Positions 6,914 to 16,575 of a stretch of 55,244 bases of DNA are shown here, one piece after another. Numbering within the stretch: the stretch's first letter is position 1; each line of letters starts with the position of its first letter. The notes under the pieces are model-generated. The model did not search any database and had not been told where the DNA came from. It was given only the letters and a program-made list of their open reading frames with translations. A program made the position numbers and the translations under genes. This DNA is from Bacteroidales bacterium M3 (GTDB taxonomy: Bacteria > Bacteroidota > Bacteroidia > Bacteroidales > Muribaculaceae): contig LUJN01000031.1 in the NCBI GenBank assembly GCA_001689445.1, positions 1 through 55,244 on the forward strand. The letters run 5' to 3'.

Positions 6914-8524
6914 GTGGAAACAAAGTACATATTCGTCACTGGAGGCGTAGTATCCTCCCTTGGCAAGGGGATTATCTCCTCATCGCTCGCCTGCCTGCTT
7001 CAGACACGAGGTTTCCGAGTTACAATACAGAAGTTTGACCCGTATATCAACATCGACCCCGGGACGCTCAATCCCTACGAGCACGGGGAATGTTTCGTGA
7101 CCGTCGACGGCCATGAGGCCGACCTCGACCTCGGGCACTACGAGCGGTTCACCAACACTCCCACCACCAAGGCCAACAATATCACCACGGGGCGAATATA
7201 CCAGAATGTAATAGACAAGGAACGTCGTGGCGACTATCTCGGCAAGACGGTGCAGATTATCCCCCACGTGACCGATGAGATAAAGCGCAACGTAAAGCTG
7301 CTCGGCAACACGGGGCAGTTTGACTTCATCATCACCGAGATTGGCGGCACCGTTGGCGACATCGAGTCGCTGCCCTACCTTGAGGCCGTGCGCCAGCTGC
7401 GGTGGGAGATGGGCAACAACGCGCTCTGCCTCCACCTGACATATGTACCCTACATCGCAGCCGCCAAGGAGCTTAAGACCAAGCCTACACAGCACTCTGT
7501 GAAGCAGTTGCAGGAGGTCGGTATACAGCCCGACATCCTCGTGCTGCGCACCGAGCACCATATCACCCCCGAGGTGCGCCGCAAGGTGGCGCAGTTCTGC
7601 AACGTGGCTCCCGACGCCGTGATACAGTCGCTCGATGCCCCGTCAATCTATCAGGTGCCTATCATGATGCACGAGCAGCATCTCGACGAGATTGTACTGA
7701 AAAAGACCGGCACGCCCTATCAGGGTGAGCCTGACATGAAACAGTGGCTCCACTTCCTCCACAAGATGGAAAATGCCGAGGGGGAGGTGAAGATTGCCCT
7801 TGTCGGCAAGTATGTGGAGCTACAGGATGCATATAAGTCGATAAATGAGTCACTTTTTCAGGCGGCTACCTACAATGACCGCAAACTGAAGCTCGTCTAT
7901 GTGCACTCGGAGAAGCTCAACGAGGGCAACGTTGAGGAGAAGCTCGCCGGGATGGACGGGGTGGTTATAGCCCCGGGATTCGGGCAGCGCGGCATTGAGG
8001 GGAAGTTTGTCGCCCTGAAATGGTGTCGTGAGCATGACGTGCCGACATTCGGCATATGCCTCGGTATGCAGTGCATGGTGATAGAGTTTGCCCGCAACGT
8101 GCTCGGCCTCACCGATGCCAACTCCACCGAGATGGATACCCACACCCCCTACAACGTCATTGACCTGATGGAGGAGCAGAAGGGCATCTCCAACCTCGGC
8201 GGCACGATGCGTCTCGGTGCCTACGACTGCCGTCTTGTTCCAGACTCAAAGGCTGCTGTGGCCTACGGGAAGACCGACATCAAGGAGCGTCACCGCCACC
8301 GCTTTGAGTTCAACAACGACTACCGCAGCCAGTTTGAGGCGGCGGGAATGCGTTGCGTCGGGGAGAATCCCGCCACACACCTCGTCGAGGTGGTGGAGAT
8401 ACCGTCAAAACGGTGGTTTATCGGGACGCAGTATCACCCGGAATATTCCAGCACGGTGCTCAAGCCCAACCCGATATTTGTGGATTTTGTAAAGGCGTGC
8501 ATCGAGTATTCAATGCTTAAATAG
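6914..8524 (+). CDS. pyrG: CTP synthase
   Basis: It makes CTP from UTP, ATP and glutamine in the cytoplasm. The 536 residues divide into an N-terminal amidoligase domain (KYIFVTGGVVSSLGKGI at 4-20, then KFDPYINIDPGTLNPYEHGE) and a class I glutamine amidotransferase domain with the triad Cys382 (FGICLGMQ), His508 and Glu510 (QYHPEYSS). The start codon is GTG. The stop TAG supplies the first bases of a heptad repeat. yidC follows after 60 nt with no separate promoter visible, so the two are probably co-transcribed, a conserved pairing in Bacteroidales. Confidence 0.97.
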   Translation: METKYIFVTGGVVSSLGKGIISSSLACLLQTRGFRVTIQKFDPYINIDPGTLNPYEHGECFVTVDGHEADLDLGHYERFTNTPTTKANNITTGRIYQNVIDKERRGDYLGKTVQIIPHVTDEIKRNVKLLGNTGQFDFIITEIGGTVGDIESLPYLEAVRQLRWEMGNNALCLHLTYVPYIAAAKELKTKPTQHSVKQLQEVGIQPDILVLRTEHHITPEVRRKVAQFCNVAPDAVIQSLDAPSIYQVPIMMHEQHLDEIVLKKTGTPYQGEPDMKQWLHFLHKMENAEGEVKIALVGKYVELQDAYKSINESLFQAATYNDRKLKLVYVHSEKLNEGNVEEKLAGMDGVVIAPGFGQRGIEGKFVALKWCREHDVPTFGICLGMQCMVIEFARNVLGLTDANSTEMDTHTPYNVIDLMEEQKGISNLGGTMRLGAYDCRLVPDSKAAVAYGKTDIKERHRHRFEFNNDYRSQFEAAGMRCVGENPATHLVEVVEIPSKRWFIGTQYHPEYSSTVLKPNPIFVDFVKACIEYSMLK

Positions 8525-8557
8525 TGCACAGTTTATAGTGCAGAGTTCACAGTTGAC
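8523..8557 (+). repeat. Heptad tandem array at the pyrG stop codon
   Basis: Five 7-nt units (AGTGCAC, AGTTTAT, AGTGCAG, AGTTCAC, AGTTGAC) begin with the last two bases of the pyrG stop TAG and read outward from pyrG. Confidence 0.85.
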
Positions 8558-8584
8558 GAATTAATAACAACTTAAAATTATAGA

Positions 8585-10699
8585 ATGGATAAAAACACGA
8601 TTCTCGGCCTGCTGTTGATGGGTGCCGTGGTGCTTGGGTTCATGTGGCTGCAAAAGCCTACCGAGCAGGAAATCCAGGAGCGCGAGAAGGCGCATCTTGA
8701 GGCCACGACCCCCTCTGAAAAGCAGGGTGAAACTGTCGCATGGGAAAATTCGGCGACTGACACCGTGACCGCTGCCGAGGCTGCATTGCTTGCCACGACG
8801 GTCGAGCAGTTCGGACAGCCTGATACCGTAGGCGGTGTGCCATGTACGCGACTGAAAAACAAGAATGTCGACCTTATGCTCACAGGCTCGACCGTCAGCG
8901 GGACGGTGATGGCCGGTGACACAGCGGTGAATGTCGCCGACGTGACCTCCAACCGTCTCCAATCCCTGTCGCCGGCAGTGGCATCAAAGGCTGTGGGCAC
9001 TCTGAAGGCTACCCTGCGCGACATATCGAAGTACCGTAACTTTGCCGCCCACCTGTCGGGCGACTCTGTGGCCGTGAAACTTGAAAATGACCTGATCTCG
9101 CTCGACCTGTCAAGCAAGGGTGGCGTCATATCGCGTGCCGAACTGAAAAAATATGAGGAGTTTGATTCCTCAAAGGTTGTGCTGTTTGACGGCGAGCGCG
9201 ACAATATCTACAGTTTTACCCTAACCTCCGAAAGCCAGCGGTTTGACACCCGCGACTTCTACTTCAATCCTGTACAGGAGAATGACTCGACTGTGCTGAT
9301 GACGCTCGACCTCGGCAAGGGGGCATCGTGGGGCATCCGCTACACGCTCCCAAAGGACAGCTATGTGGTGAAAATGGATATCGTGCAGAGCGGGATGCAG
9401 GCTATAGTGCCTTCCAACACCGCCACGATGGACTTCTACTGGCACCGCAAGATGCGCCGCCACGAGGAGGGGCGTATGTTTGAGGAGCGCAACTCGGCGA
9501 TATACTACAAGTATGCCGGCGGCAGCGTCGAAAACCTTAACGAAGGTGGCGACGATGACGAGTCGACCAACGAGCGTGTGCGCTGGATAGGGTTCAAGAA
9601 CCAGTTCTTCTCCTCAGTCATCATCCCCGCCAACTATTTCACGATGGGCGAATTTGAGTCAAAGGAGCTGAAAGGCAATCCTGTATACCTCAAGGATATG
9701 ACGGCTGTGGCTGCTGTGGAATACTCTGCAGCGAGTCCCAATCCCGCCTCGTTCAGCATGTTCTTCGGTCCCAACCTTTACCCCTTGCTCGACGACTTGC
9801 AGGACCATATAAGTCCCGACGAGAACCTGGAGCTTACCCGCCTGATACCTCTCGGATGGGCATTGTTCCGCTGGATCAACACCTATATAATCATCCCCGT
9901 GTTTGACCTGCTCGGACGCTGGATAAGCAACTACGGCATCATTATCCTGCTGTTGACGGTGTTCATCAAGCTCATCATCTTCCCGTTCACCTACAAGAGC
10001 TACATGTCGCAGGCCAAGATGCGCGTGCTCGCGCCCGACATCAAGGAAATCAACGACAAGTACCCCGGACAGGAGAACGCCATGGTGCGCCAGCAGAAGA
10101 CGATGGCTCTCTATTCAAGCGCGGGGGCAAGCCCGCTGTCGGGCTGTCTGCCGATGTTGATGCAGATGCCTGTGCTCATCGCGATGTTCACCTTCTTCCC
10201 CTCCTGTATCGAGCTTCGCGGCAAGGCGTTCCTGTGGGCCAAGGACCTCTCGGCACCTGACGCCATAATCTCGTGGAATACCCACATACCGTTTATCAGC
10301 GACTATTTCGGCAACCATATAAGCCTGTTCTGTCTGCTCATGACGGTGACCAACATCATCTACACCCGCATCAACATGCAGAACCAGCCTGGCGGCAACT
10401 CGATGCCCGGCATGAAGATGATGATGTACCTGATGCCGATCATGTTCCTCGTGTTCTTCAACAACTACGCTGCCGGTCTTAGCTACTACTACTTCCTGTC
10501 GCTGCTCATAACCATCGTGCAGACCTATGCTTTCCGTCGCGTAGTCGACGAGGAGAAGGTGCGTGCCACGATGCGCGAGAACGCCAAGAAGCCCAAAAAG
10601 AAGAGCGGCTTCATGGCTCGACTCGAGGAGGCCCAGCGTCAGCAGCAGGCCATGCTCCGCGAACAGGAGAAGCGCAAGAAGCAGGGCGGCCGCCGCTAA
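8585..10699 (+). CDS. yidC: Membrane protein insertase YidC
   Basis: It inserts and folds inner-membrane proteins, alone or with SecYEG. The 704 residues fit Gram-negative YidC: an N-terminal anchor (6-22), a large periplasmic beta-domain to about residue 420, then the 60KD_IMP core of five membrane helices beginning WALFRWINTYIIIPVFDLL. The core continues IKLIIFPFTYKSYMSQAKM and MLMQMPVLIAMFTFFPSCIELRG. The C-terminal tail (about 660-704) is rich in Lys and Arg, as expected for ribosome contact. It is downstream of pyrG and is followed by a strong hairpin terminator. Confidence 0.96.
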   Translation: MDKNTILGLLLMGAVVLGFMWLQKPTEQEIQEREKAHLEATTPSEKQGETVAWENSATDTVTAAEAALLATTVEQFGQPDTVGGVPCTRLKNKNVDLMLTGSTVSGTVMAGDTAVNVADVTSNRLQSLSPAVASKAVGTLKATLRDISKYRNFAAHLSGDSVAVKLENDLISLDLSSKGGVISRAELKKYEEFDSSKVVLFDGERDNIYSFTLTSESQRFDTRDFYFNPVQENDSTVLMTLDLGKGASWGIRYTLPKDSYVVKMDIVQSGMQAIVPSNTATMDFYWHRKMRRHEEGRMFEERNSAIYYKYAGGSVENLNEGGDDDESTNERVRWIGFKNQFFSSVIIPANYFTMGEFESKELKGNPVYLKDMTAVAAVEYSAASPNPASFSMFFGPNLYPLLDDLQDHISPDENLELTRLIPLGWALFRWINTYIIIPVFDLLGRWISNYGIIILLLTVFIKLIIFPFTYKSYMSQAKMRVLAPDIKEINDKYPGQENAMVRQQKTMALYSSAGASPLSGCLPMLMQMPVLIAMFTFFPSCIELRGKAFLWAKDLSAPDAIISWNTHIPFISDYFGNHISLFCLLMTVTNIIYTRINMQNQPGGNSMPGMKMMMYLMPIMFLVFFNNYAAGLSYYYFLSLLITIVQTYAFRRVVDEEKVRATMRENAKKPKKKSGFMARLEEAQRQQQAMLREQEKRKKQGGRR

Positions 10700-10717
10700 C
10701 GGCCTTCCCCCAACAAT

Positions 10718-10757
10718 AAAAAAGGGATGAGACCATAGTGGTCTTATCCCTTTTTAT
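10718..10757 (+). terminator. Intrinsic terminator after yidC
   Basis: Inverted repeat AAAAGGGATGAGACCA / GGTCTTATCCCTTTTT around a short loop, with an A-run before and a T-run after. It ends the pyrG-yidC unit and could work in both directions. Confidence 0.85.
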
Positions 10758-10777
10758 CATAAATGCAATAAAAATCG

Positions 10778-10785
10778 TATATTTG
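10778..10785 (+). promoter_or_regulatory. -7 box of the ORF6N gene
   Basis: TATATTTG matches TAnnTTTG, 22 nt before the start codon and just after the yidC terminator, so this gene is its own transcription unit. Confidence 0.5.
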
Positions 10786-10807
10786 CAGAAACCATGTAGA
10801 TGATGCC

Positions 10808-11362
10808 ATGAATGATATCGCTATTGTACGCTCCAAGATATATGAGTTGCGAGGACAGCGGGTAATGCTTGACTTTGACCTTGCCGAGATGTACGGCGTG
10901 GAGACAAAGCAGCTGAAACGTGCCGTCAAGCGTAATATTGAACGCTTTGAAGGCGAGGACTTTATGTTTGAAATTAGCTATGACGAATTCTTGAGGTGCC
11001 AAAATGGCACCTCAAGTCATGGCGGCATGCGATATATGCCTTTTGCCTTCACTGAGCTTGGTGTGGCCATGCTTAGTAGTGTATTGCGCTCAAAGACGGC
11101 AATTGAGATTAACCGTGGGATAATGAGGGCGTTTGTCTCAGTGAGGCAGTTGCTTGCACAGCCCAAAACCGATAAATTGTCTGTCTTGGAGGAGCGTGTG
11201 GCAAGTCTGGAGAGCTATGTCGAAGAGGTCCTTACCGACATCAATGATGTCAATGAGGATACACGGATGCAGATAGAACTTATCAACGAGTCGCTTGCCG
11301 AGCTGCGGGCGGCAGATGCAGCGCATCCGACACCACGCCGCAAGATCGGATTCCGCCCTTGA
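10808..11362 (+). CDS. ORF6N (KilA-N-related) DNA-binding domain protein
   Basis: A 184-residue protein. Residues 5-95 carry the ORF6N domain: IVRSKIYELRGQRVMLDFDL, AEMYGVETKQLKRAVKRN, FMFEI and FTELGVAMLSSVLRS. A coiled-coil region follows (about 125-165), then a basic tail PRRKIGF typical of Bacteroidetes ORF6N proteins. ORF6N is the DNA-binding part of phage antirepressor-like proteins, but chromosomal copies are abundant in this phylum, so the role here is open: regulator or mobile-element remnant. No phage genes surround it. It has its own -7 box and stops 7 nt before the convergent nifJ stop. Confidence 0.85.
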   Translation: MNDIAIVRSKIYELRGQRVMLDFDLAEMYGVETKQLKRAVKRNIERFEGEDFMFEISYDEFLRCQNGTSSHGGMRYMPFAFTELGVAMLSSVLRSKTAIEINRGIMRAFVSVRQLLAQPKTDKLSVLEERVASLESYVEEVLTDINDVNEDTRMQIELINESLAELRAADAAHPTPRRKIGFRP

Positions 11363-11369
11363 CCTCCTC

Positions 11370-14300
11370 CTATCCCTCTTTGTCGGGCTTCAGGGGTGGC
11401 TGCGGGGAGGAGAGGATGGTGTATATGTTGTCGAGGCGGGTCGCCAGGGCGGGTCGCAGGGTGGCTGCGGCGGTGGGATCTATCATCTTCAGGTCGGCGT
11501 AGCGGTCCTCGTTGTCGAGGAACGCGGGGAGCTGTCCGTCGGGCTTGGCGTAGTCGACTGTCAGTGGGGTGGGGAGTGACGGGTTGTAGCGATAAAGCGG
11601 CCAATAGCCTGCGAGCACGGCATCGCGCTGCTCGACTACGGCATGGGACATACCGGTGCGTATGCCGTGGTTGATGCAGGGGCAATATCCTATCACGATT
11701 GAAGGACCGTCGTAGGCTTCGGCCTCGCGCAGGGCGTTGATGGTCTGCTGGAAGTTGGCTCCGAGTGCCACTGAGGCGACATATACCGTGCCGTAGGTCA
11801 TCATCATGCGCCCGAGATCTTTCTTGAACGTTCGTTTGCCGTCGGGTGAATACTTTGTCACCGCGCCGAGGGGCGTCGCCTTGGAGGTTTGCCCTCCCGT
11901 GTTGGAATAGCACTCGGTGTCCATGACAAATATGTTGACATTCTGACGCGTGGCGAGCACATGGTCGAGTCCGGCGAAACCTATATCGTAGGCCCACCCG
12001 TCGCCGCCGATAATCCATATCGACTTTTTGGCGAAATCGTCGGTGCACTCCAGCAATTCGGTCACTTCGGGCGACGAGGGGGCTGCCGACAGGGCTTTGG
12101 CGAGGGCAAGTCCCGTGAGGTGCGACTGCTCCGGGTCGTCAAATGCGGCGAGCCACGCCGAGGCGGCATTTTTCAGTGCTGTGTCGCCATTGTCGGCGAG
12201 CCGTGATGCAAGCTCGCGGGCGTGCTCACGGCGGTAGTCGGTCGCCACCGCCATGCCATAGCCATACTCGGCGTTGTCCTCAAAGAGGGAGTTGGCCCAT
12301 GCCGGCCCGCGACCGTCGGTGTCGGTGCAGTAAGCGTTGGAGGGGTAGTTGGCACCCCAGATGGAGCTGCATCCCGTGGCGTTGGCTATAATCATCCGCT
12401 TGCCGAAAAGCTGCGTGAGCAGTTTGATGTACGGGGTCTCGCCACACCCTCCACATGCACCCGAAAATTGCAGCAGCGGGCAGCAGAATTGCGAGCCGTT
12501 GACGGTAAACCGGCTTATAATATCAGGCTTCTCCGTGACGTGCTCCTGTGCATAGGCGAGCAGCGGTATCTGGGCATCGACTTCTTGCTGCAGGGGCACC
12601 ATTGTGAGGGCGTGTCCCGGGCAGATGGTGGCGCATGACCCGCAGCCGACGCAATCCTCGGGATAGACCTGAATTCGGAATTGGTAATCTTTCAACGCCG
12701 TGCCGTGGGCTTGTTTAGATACAAACGCCTCGGGGGCGGCGGCTTTCTCATCGGCAGTCATCAGCACGGGGCGTATCGTGGCATGGGGGCATACGAATGA
12801 ACACTCGGTGCACTCCACGCACTTGTCGACATCCCACCGGGGGATATTGACTGCGATGCGCCGCTTCTCGTAGGCGGTCGTGCCCATCGGCAGTGAGCCG
12901 TCGGGGGCAAACAGCGATACTGGCAGCCTGTCCCCCTGCAACTCCATGCAGGGTCGGGCCACCTTGGCGATGAAGTCGGGCAGCTTGACCTTTGGAGTCT
13001 CCGGGGTGTCGGTCGCATCAGCCCATGATGCGGGATAGTCAATCGGAGTCAATGCCGCTACCGCCTGATCGATGGCTGCAAGGTTACATTCCACCACCTT
13101 GTTGCCCTCATGGCGGTAGCTCTCGGTCACGGAAGCTTTCACCTTGGCGAGGGCCTTGTCAAAGGGCATGATGTCACACAGGTGGAAGAAGATGGTCTCC
13201 ATAATGGTGTTGATGCGCACGCCAAGACCCTCCTTTTGGGCAATGGCAGTGGCGTCGATATTGTAGAATTTCACCCTGCGACGGGCTATGATACGTTTCA
13301 TAGCAGCTGGAAGTTGTGCATCCATCTCCGAGGCAGTCCACGCCGAGTTGAGCACAAATGTCCCCTCCGGCTTGATGGTGTCGAGCAGGCGGAACTGGCG
13401 CACATACTTGTCCTTGTTGCAGAACACATAGTCGGCCTGCTCTATGGCATATGCTGCCTTGACGGGCGCGTTGCCGACACGGAGCTGCGACACGGTGTAG
13501 CCGCCTGACTTCTTGGCCGAGTAGTGGAAATAGGCCTGCGCATATTTTCCATCCTCCGTGCCGATTATGGCGGCAATCTGCTTGGTCGCTCCGACCGTCC
13601 CGTCGGAGCCGATGCCGTAGAACAGGCTCTGGCGCACCGTCGGAGGCACGATGTCGGGCATCTCCCCGACAGTCAGCGACAGCCCCGTCACGTCATCCTC
13701 GATGCCCACTGTGAATGGCGATTTTGGCGTCTCCATGGCGGCATTGTCATAAACTGCCTTTACCATCGCGGGGGTGAAATCCTTGCTCGACAGCCCGTAG
13801 CGTCCCCCGATGACGCGGATGTCGCGCCCTGCGGTGTGCACAGCCGTCACGACATCCTGATAGAGCGGTTCGCCCTGCGAGCCGGGTTCCTTTGTGCGGT
13901 CGAGGACGGCTATTGTCTTTACCGTGTCGGGGATGGCTGCCAGCAGTGCCGATGCGTCAAACGGACGGTATAGCCTGACTTTCACCACGCCGACCTTGTA
14001 GCCGATGGCGTTGAGGTAGGCGACAGTCTGTTCGGCGACCTCGCCGCCGCTGCCTATGATGACAATCACGCGGTCGGCATCTGCCGCGCCCGCGTAGTCA
14101 AAGAGATGATACTGTCGTCCCGTCGCCTTGGCAACCTTGTCCATAGCCCGTTGCACGACTGCCGGGAAGGCATCGTACGCCTTGTTGGGGGCTTCGCGGT
14201 TTTGGAAATAGACATCGGGATTCTGTGCCGAGCCACGTAGCACTGGGTGTGCCGGATTTAGCCCACGGCGACGGAACTCCTCTATCTTGTCGCGGTCCAT

Positions 14301-14879
14301 TAGGGAGAATATGGTGTCGTAATCTATCACGTCGATGGTCGACATCTCGTTGGATGTGCGCCAGCCATCAAAGAAGTGGAGCACCGGCAACGAGCCATCG
14401 ATGGCTGCGAGATGGGCTACCACGGCAAGGTCCATGGTCTCCTGCACCGACGACGAGGCGAGCATGGCAAATCCCGTGGCACGGCACGCCATGACGTCTT
14501 GATGGTCGCCGAATATGCTGAGGGCATGGGTGGCAAGGGAGCGGCTGCCGACGTGAAACACCACGGGCAGCAGCTCTCCGGAGATTTTGTACATATTGGG
14601 TATCATCAGCATCAATCCCTGCGATGCCGTGAAGGTCGTGGCGAGTGCTCCGGCGGCTGCCGCACCATGGGTAGCCCCTGCCGCGCCAAGCTCCGACTCC
14701 ATCTCGCGCACCTCCATGGCGCGCCCGATGTAGTTCTTGCGTCCCTCCATTCCCCATTTTTGGGCAGTCTGCCCCATCGAGGCGATAGGGGTGATGGGGT
14801 AAATAGTTGCAACGTCGCTCATAGCAAACGCCACGTGCGCGGCCGCCGTGCAGCCGTCCATTACCTGTTTGTCAGCCAT
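11370..14879 (-). CDS. nifJ: Pyruvate:ferredoxin (flavodoxin) oxidoreductase, single chain
   Basis: It oxidises pyruvate and CoA to acetyl-CoA and CO2, reducing ferredoxin or flavodoxin; central to anaerobic energy metabolism. The 1169 residues show the full fused order: pyruvate-binding domain (YPITPIASM near the start), transketolase C-like domain II, gamma domain, EKR motif (YEKRRIAVNIP, about 671), two 4Fe-4S motifs (CVECTECSFVCPHA about 685-700; CVGCGSCATICPGHA about 740-755), a further cysteine region FSGACGGCGETPY near 810, and a C-terminal TPP domain with IIGGDGWAYDIGFAGLDH. It is a lone gene; a weak AACCTTTG lies upstream. Confidence 0.96.
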   Translation of the reverse strand: MADKQVMDGCTAAAHVAFAMSDVATIYPITPIASMGQTAQKWGMEGRKNYIGRAMEVREMESELGAAGATHGAAAAGALATTFTASQGLMLMIPNMYKISGELLPVVFHVGSRSLATHALSIFGDHQDVMACRATGFAMLASSSVQETMDLAVVAHLAAIDGSLPVLHFFDGWRTSNEMSTIDVIDYDTIFSLMDRDKIEEFRRRGLNPAHPVLRGSAQNPDVYFQNREAPNKAYDAFPAVVQRAMDKVAKATGRQYHLFDYAGAADADRVIVIIGSGGEVAEQTVAYLNAIGYKVGVVKVRLYRPFDASALLAAIPDTVKTIAVLDRTKEPGSQGEPLYQDVVTAVHTAGRDIRVIGGRYGLSSKDFTPAMVKAVYDNAAMETPKSPFTVGIEDDVTGLSLTVGEMPDIVPPTVRQSLFYGIGSDGTVGATKQIAAIIGTEDGKYAQAYFHYSAKKSGGYTVSQLRVGNAPVKAAYAIEQADYVFCNKDKYVRQFRLLDTIKPEGTFVLNSAWTASEMDAQLPAAMKRIIARRRVKFYNIDATAIAQKEGLGVRINTIMETIFFHLCDIMPFDKALAKVKASVTESYRHEGNKVVECNLAAIDQAVAALTPIDYPASWADATDTPETPKVKLPDFIAKVARPCMELQGDRLPVSLFAPDGSLPMGTTAYEKRRIAVNIPRWDVDKCVECTECSFVCPHATIRPVLMTADEKAAAPEAFVSKQAHGTALKDYQFRIQVYPEDCVGCGSCATICPGHALTMVPLQQEVDAQIPLLAYAQEHVTEKPDIISRFTVNGSQFCCPLLQFSGACGGCGETPYIKLLTQLFGKRMIIANATGCSSIWGANYPSNAYCTDTDGRGPAWANSLFEDNAEYGYGMAVATDYRREHARELASRLADNGDTALKNAASAWLAAFDDPEQSHLTGLALAKALSAAPSSPEVTELLECTDDFAKKSIWIIGGDGWAYDIGFAGLDHVLATRQNVNIFVMDTECYSNTGGQTSKATPLGAVTKYSPDGKRTFKKDLGRMMMTYGTVYVASVALGANFQQTINALREAEAYDGPSIVIGYCPCINHGIRTGMSHAVVEQRDAVLAGYWPLYRYNPSLPTPLTVDYAKPDGQLPAFLDNEDRYADLKMIDPTAAATLRPALATRLDNIYTILSSPQPPLKPDKEG

Positions 14880-14949
14880 GTCTTAATGTATTTATTCTAA
14901 AAAGAATAACATCACCCTGACGGCAAAGGTTGCGCCCAAAAATGCTTTT

Positions 14950-14981
14950 GTCGCTGCGGGCGCTATGTATAGCGCCCCTAC
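14950..14981 (-). repeat. GTAG-headed palindrome (REP-like class 1), copy A
   Basis: On the minus strand GTAG, GGGCGCTA, loop TACA, TAGCGCCC, then tail GCAGCGAC. The stem is perfect. The TAG stop of the MFS gene (14980-14978) lies inside the GTAG head. Confidence 0.8.
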
Positions 14982-16573
14982 TGGTGTGGGGCGGTAGTGC
15001 CGGGATGGCGCAGCCATCGCGCCACGGACACGAGCCGTGGCAACATGCCGTTGAAGGCTGTATTGTAATTGGAAAGCAGTACGGTGGTCATCATCACCAC
15101 CCCGAGGATGGCAAGCCAGCCGTAACACTCCTTGAGCGCCGCCATGAGGTTTTGCAATGTGAGGTAATCCCGCGCCCATGTCGCGCCCTCGGCGGCCAAC
15201 CGTTCTATCGTCATTGTATCGGGGCTACCCGTCATTACGGCTTTGCCGAGCGACCACGCGAACAGCCTCTCAACAATGGCTGCTGTGGCGGCACTTCCCA
15301 CCCCGCAGCGCACAAAACCCGTGATGGTTATGTTCATGAAGAAGTGGGGGAACGGTATCGAGCGTGAAATCATGTAGGTGATGCCGCTCTCCATCATCAC
15401 CTCCCCCATTCCGAAGGCGAACAGCGGGATATAGTAGAGCGTCCCGTCGGTCGCGGGATTGATGAGGAAGTATATGGCCATGATGTAGAACGTGACGAGT
15501 GTAAAGCAGGTGAAGAAATAGGCTCTAAGTCCCCAACCAAGCCTTATGACGGCATAATAGGCGAGGATAGCACCGGCGATAATGCCTGCCAACTCGGGGT
15601 AGTTAAAGCCTACGATAGTGAAGTAGTCATACCCCGACACGGCGTTCATCAGCACTGGTTGCAGAACGTGGGCCGATGCCTGTAACACGCCCATGCCGAG
15701 CAGCAGCCCTATCATCACCCATGTTGCCCGGTGGCGGAACGCACCGAGGGCGATGAACGGCTCGCGTCGCCATGCCGATTCGGCTATGGTGATTGCCAAC
15801 AGGGCTATCATCAGCCATGTAGCGGACCATATCTCGCCGCTGTGCCACCAGTCGTAATGCTCTCCGAAGCAGAACAACCATGCCGCAACGCAGCTTGTCG
15901 CGGTCCATAGCAAGTGCCCTATCCAGTCTATCCCCCGCAGCGGCACGAATGGTCCGGAACGGTGGTCGGGTTTCATCATGAAATAGACCACGGCATCGAC
16001 AGCGAGCATCAACACCACAATCACGAGGTAGGTCATTCGCCAGTCGGTGAAATAGGTGATATATGCGGTCAGCAGCCCCGAGAGCTGTATGCCGCCACAG
16101 ACGAGCAGGTACACCACGGGGAAGAATGCGCCGAAGTTGCGCGAGGGCGTGATGTTGAGCTGCATCGTGGTCATGCAGGCAAACATCCCCATCATCTTGA
16201 AATATCCTGCGGCGAGGCATATCACCCACAGCACCCACGGAACGGTGGCATACATTGCGGCTATAGCGCATACCAACGCCCCGACGGATGAGACAAAGAA
16301 CATCTGCCGCGTGAAAAAGTAGAATTTCCAGCGGAACAGGATGGGGAAAATCATGTTAAGCCCGATAAGCGAGCAGTATCCCGCCATCGTCACGTCCTCG
16401 CTCAGGAACGCGAGCGACCCGACCATCTGGCTCAATGCAGCGAGGTAGATGCCCCCCGTGAGCTGATAGGAGAGGGCTATGAACACCACGAGCCAGAATC
16501 TCGCCCCGCGCGGCACCCACGCCTTGTACATCAACAGCCGTGTGAACAGCAGTGGTTGAGGCATGTGTCCCAT
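14978..16573 (-). CDS. MFS efflux transporter (EmrB/DHA2-like)
   Basis: A 531-residue polytopic inner-membrane protein with about 12-14 hydrophobic helices from residue 24 onward (ARFWLVVFIALSYQLTGGIY). It starts 2 nt after an EmrA-like fusion protein, which itself overlaps a TolC-like gene, so it is the inner-membrane pump of a tripartite exporter using proton-motive force. The usual DHA2 signature motifs are weak, so the substrate is unknown; drugs, bile acids or fatty acids are possible. The last codons (TAPHQ-stop) run into a GTAG palindrome that supplies the stop codon, suggesting the original C-terminus may have differed. Confidence 0.85.
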   Translation of the reverse strand: MGHMPQPLLFTRLLMYKAWVPRGARFWLVVFIALSYQLTGGIYLAALSQMVGSLAFLSEDVTMAGYCSLIGLNMIFPILFRWKFYFFTRQMFFVSSVGALVCAIAAMYATVPWVLWVICLAAGYFKMMGMFACMTTMQLNITPSRNFGAFFPVVYLLVCGGIQLSGLLTAYITYFTDWRMTYLVIVVLMLAVDAVVYFMMKPDHRSGPFVPLRGIDWIGHLLWTATSCVAAWLFCFGEHYDWWHSGEIWSATWLMIALLAITIAESAWRREPFIALGAFRHRATWVMIGLLLGMGVLQASAHVLQPVLMNAVSGYDYFTIVGFNYPELAGIIAGAILAYYAVIRLGWGLRAYFFTCFTLVTFYIMAIYFLINPATDGTLYYIPLFAFGMGEVMMESGITYMISRSIPFPHFFMNITITGFVRCGVGSAATAAIVERLFAWSLGKAVMTGSPDTMTIERLAAEGATWARDYLTLQNLMAALKECYGWLAILGVVMMTTVLLSNYNTAFNGMLPRLVSVARWLRHPGTTAPHQ

Positions 16574-16575
16574 GG

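Noticed and set aside
11215..12048. A 277-codon minus-strand frame inside the nifJ C-terminus
   Set aside because: Arg/His/Pro-rich text typical of a wrong-frame reading; nifJ is intact there.
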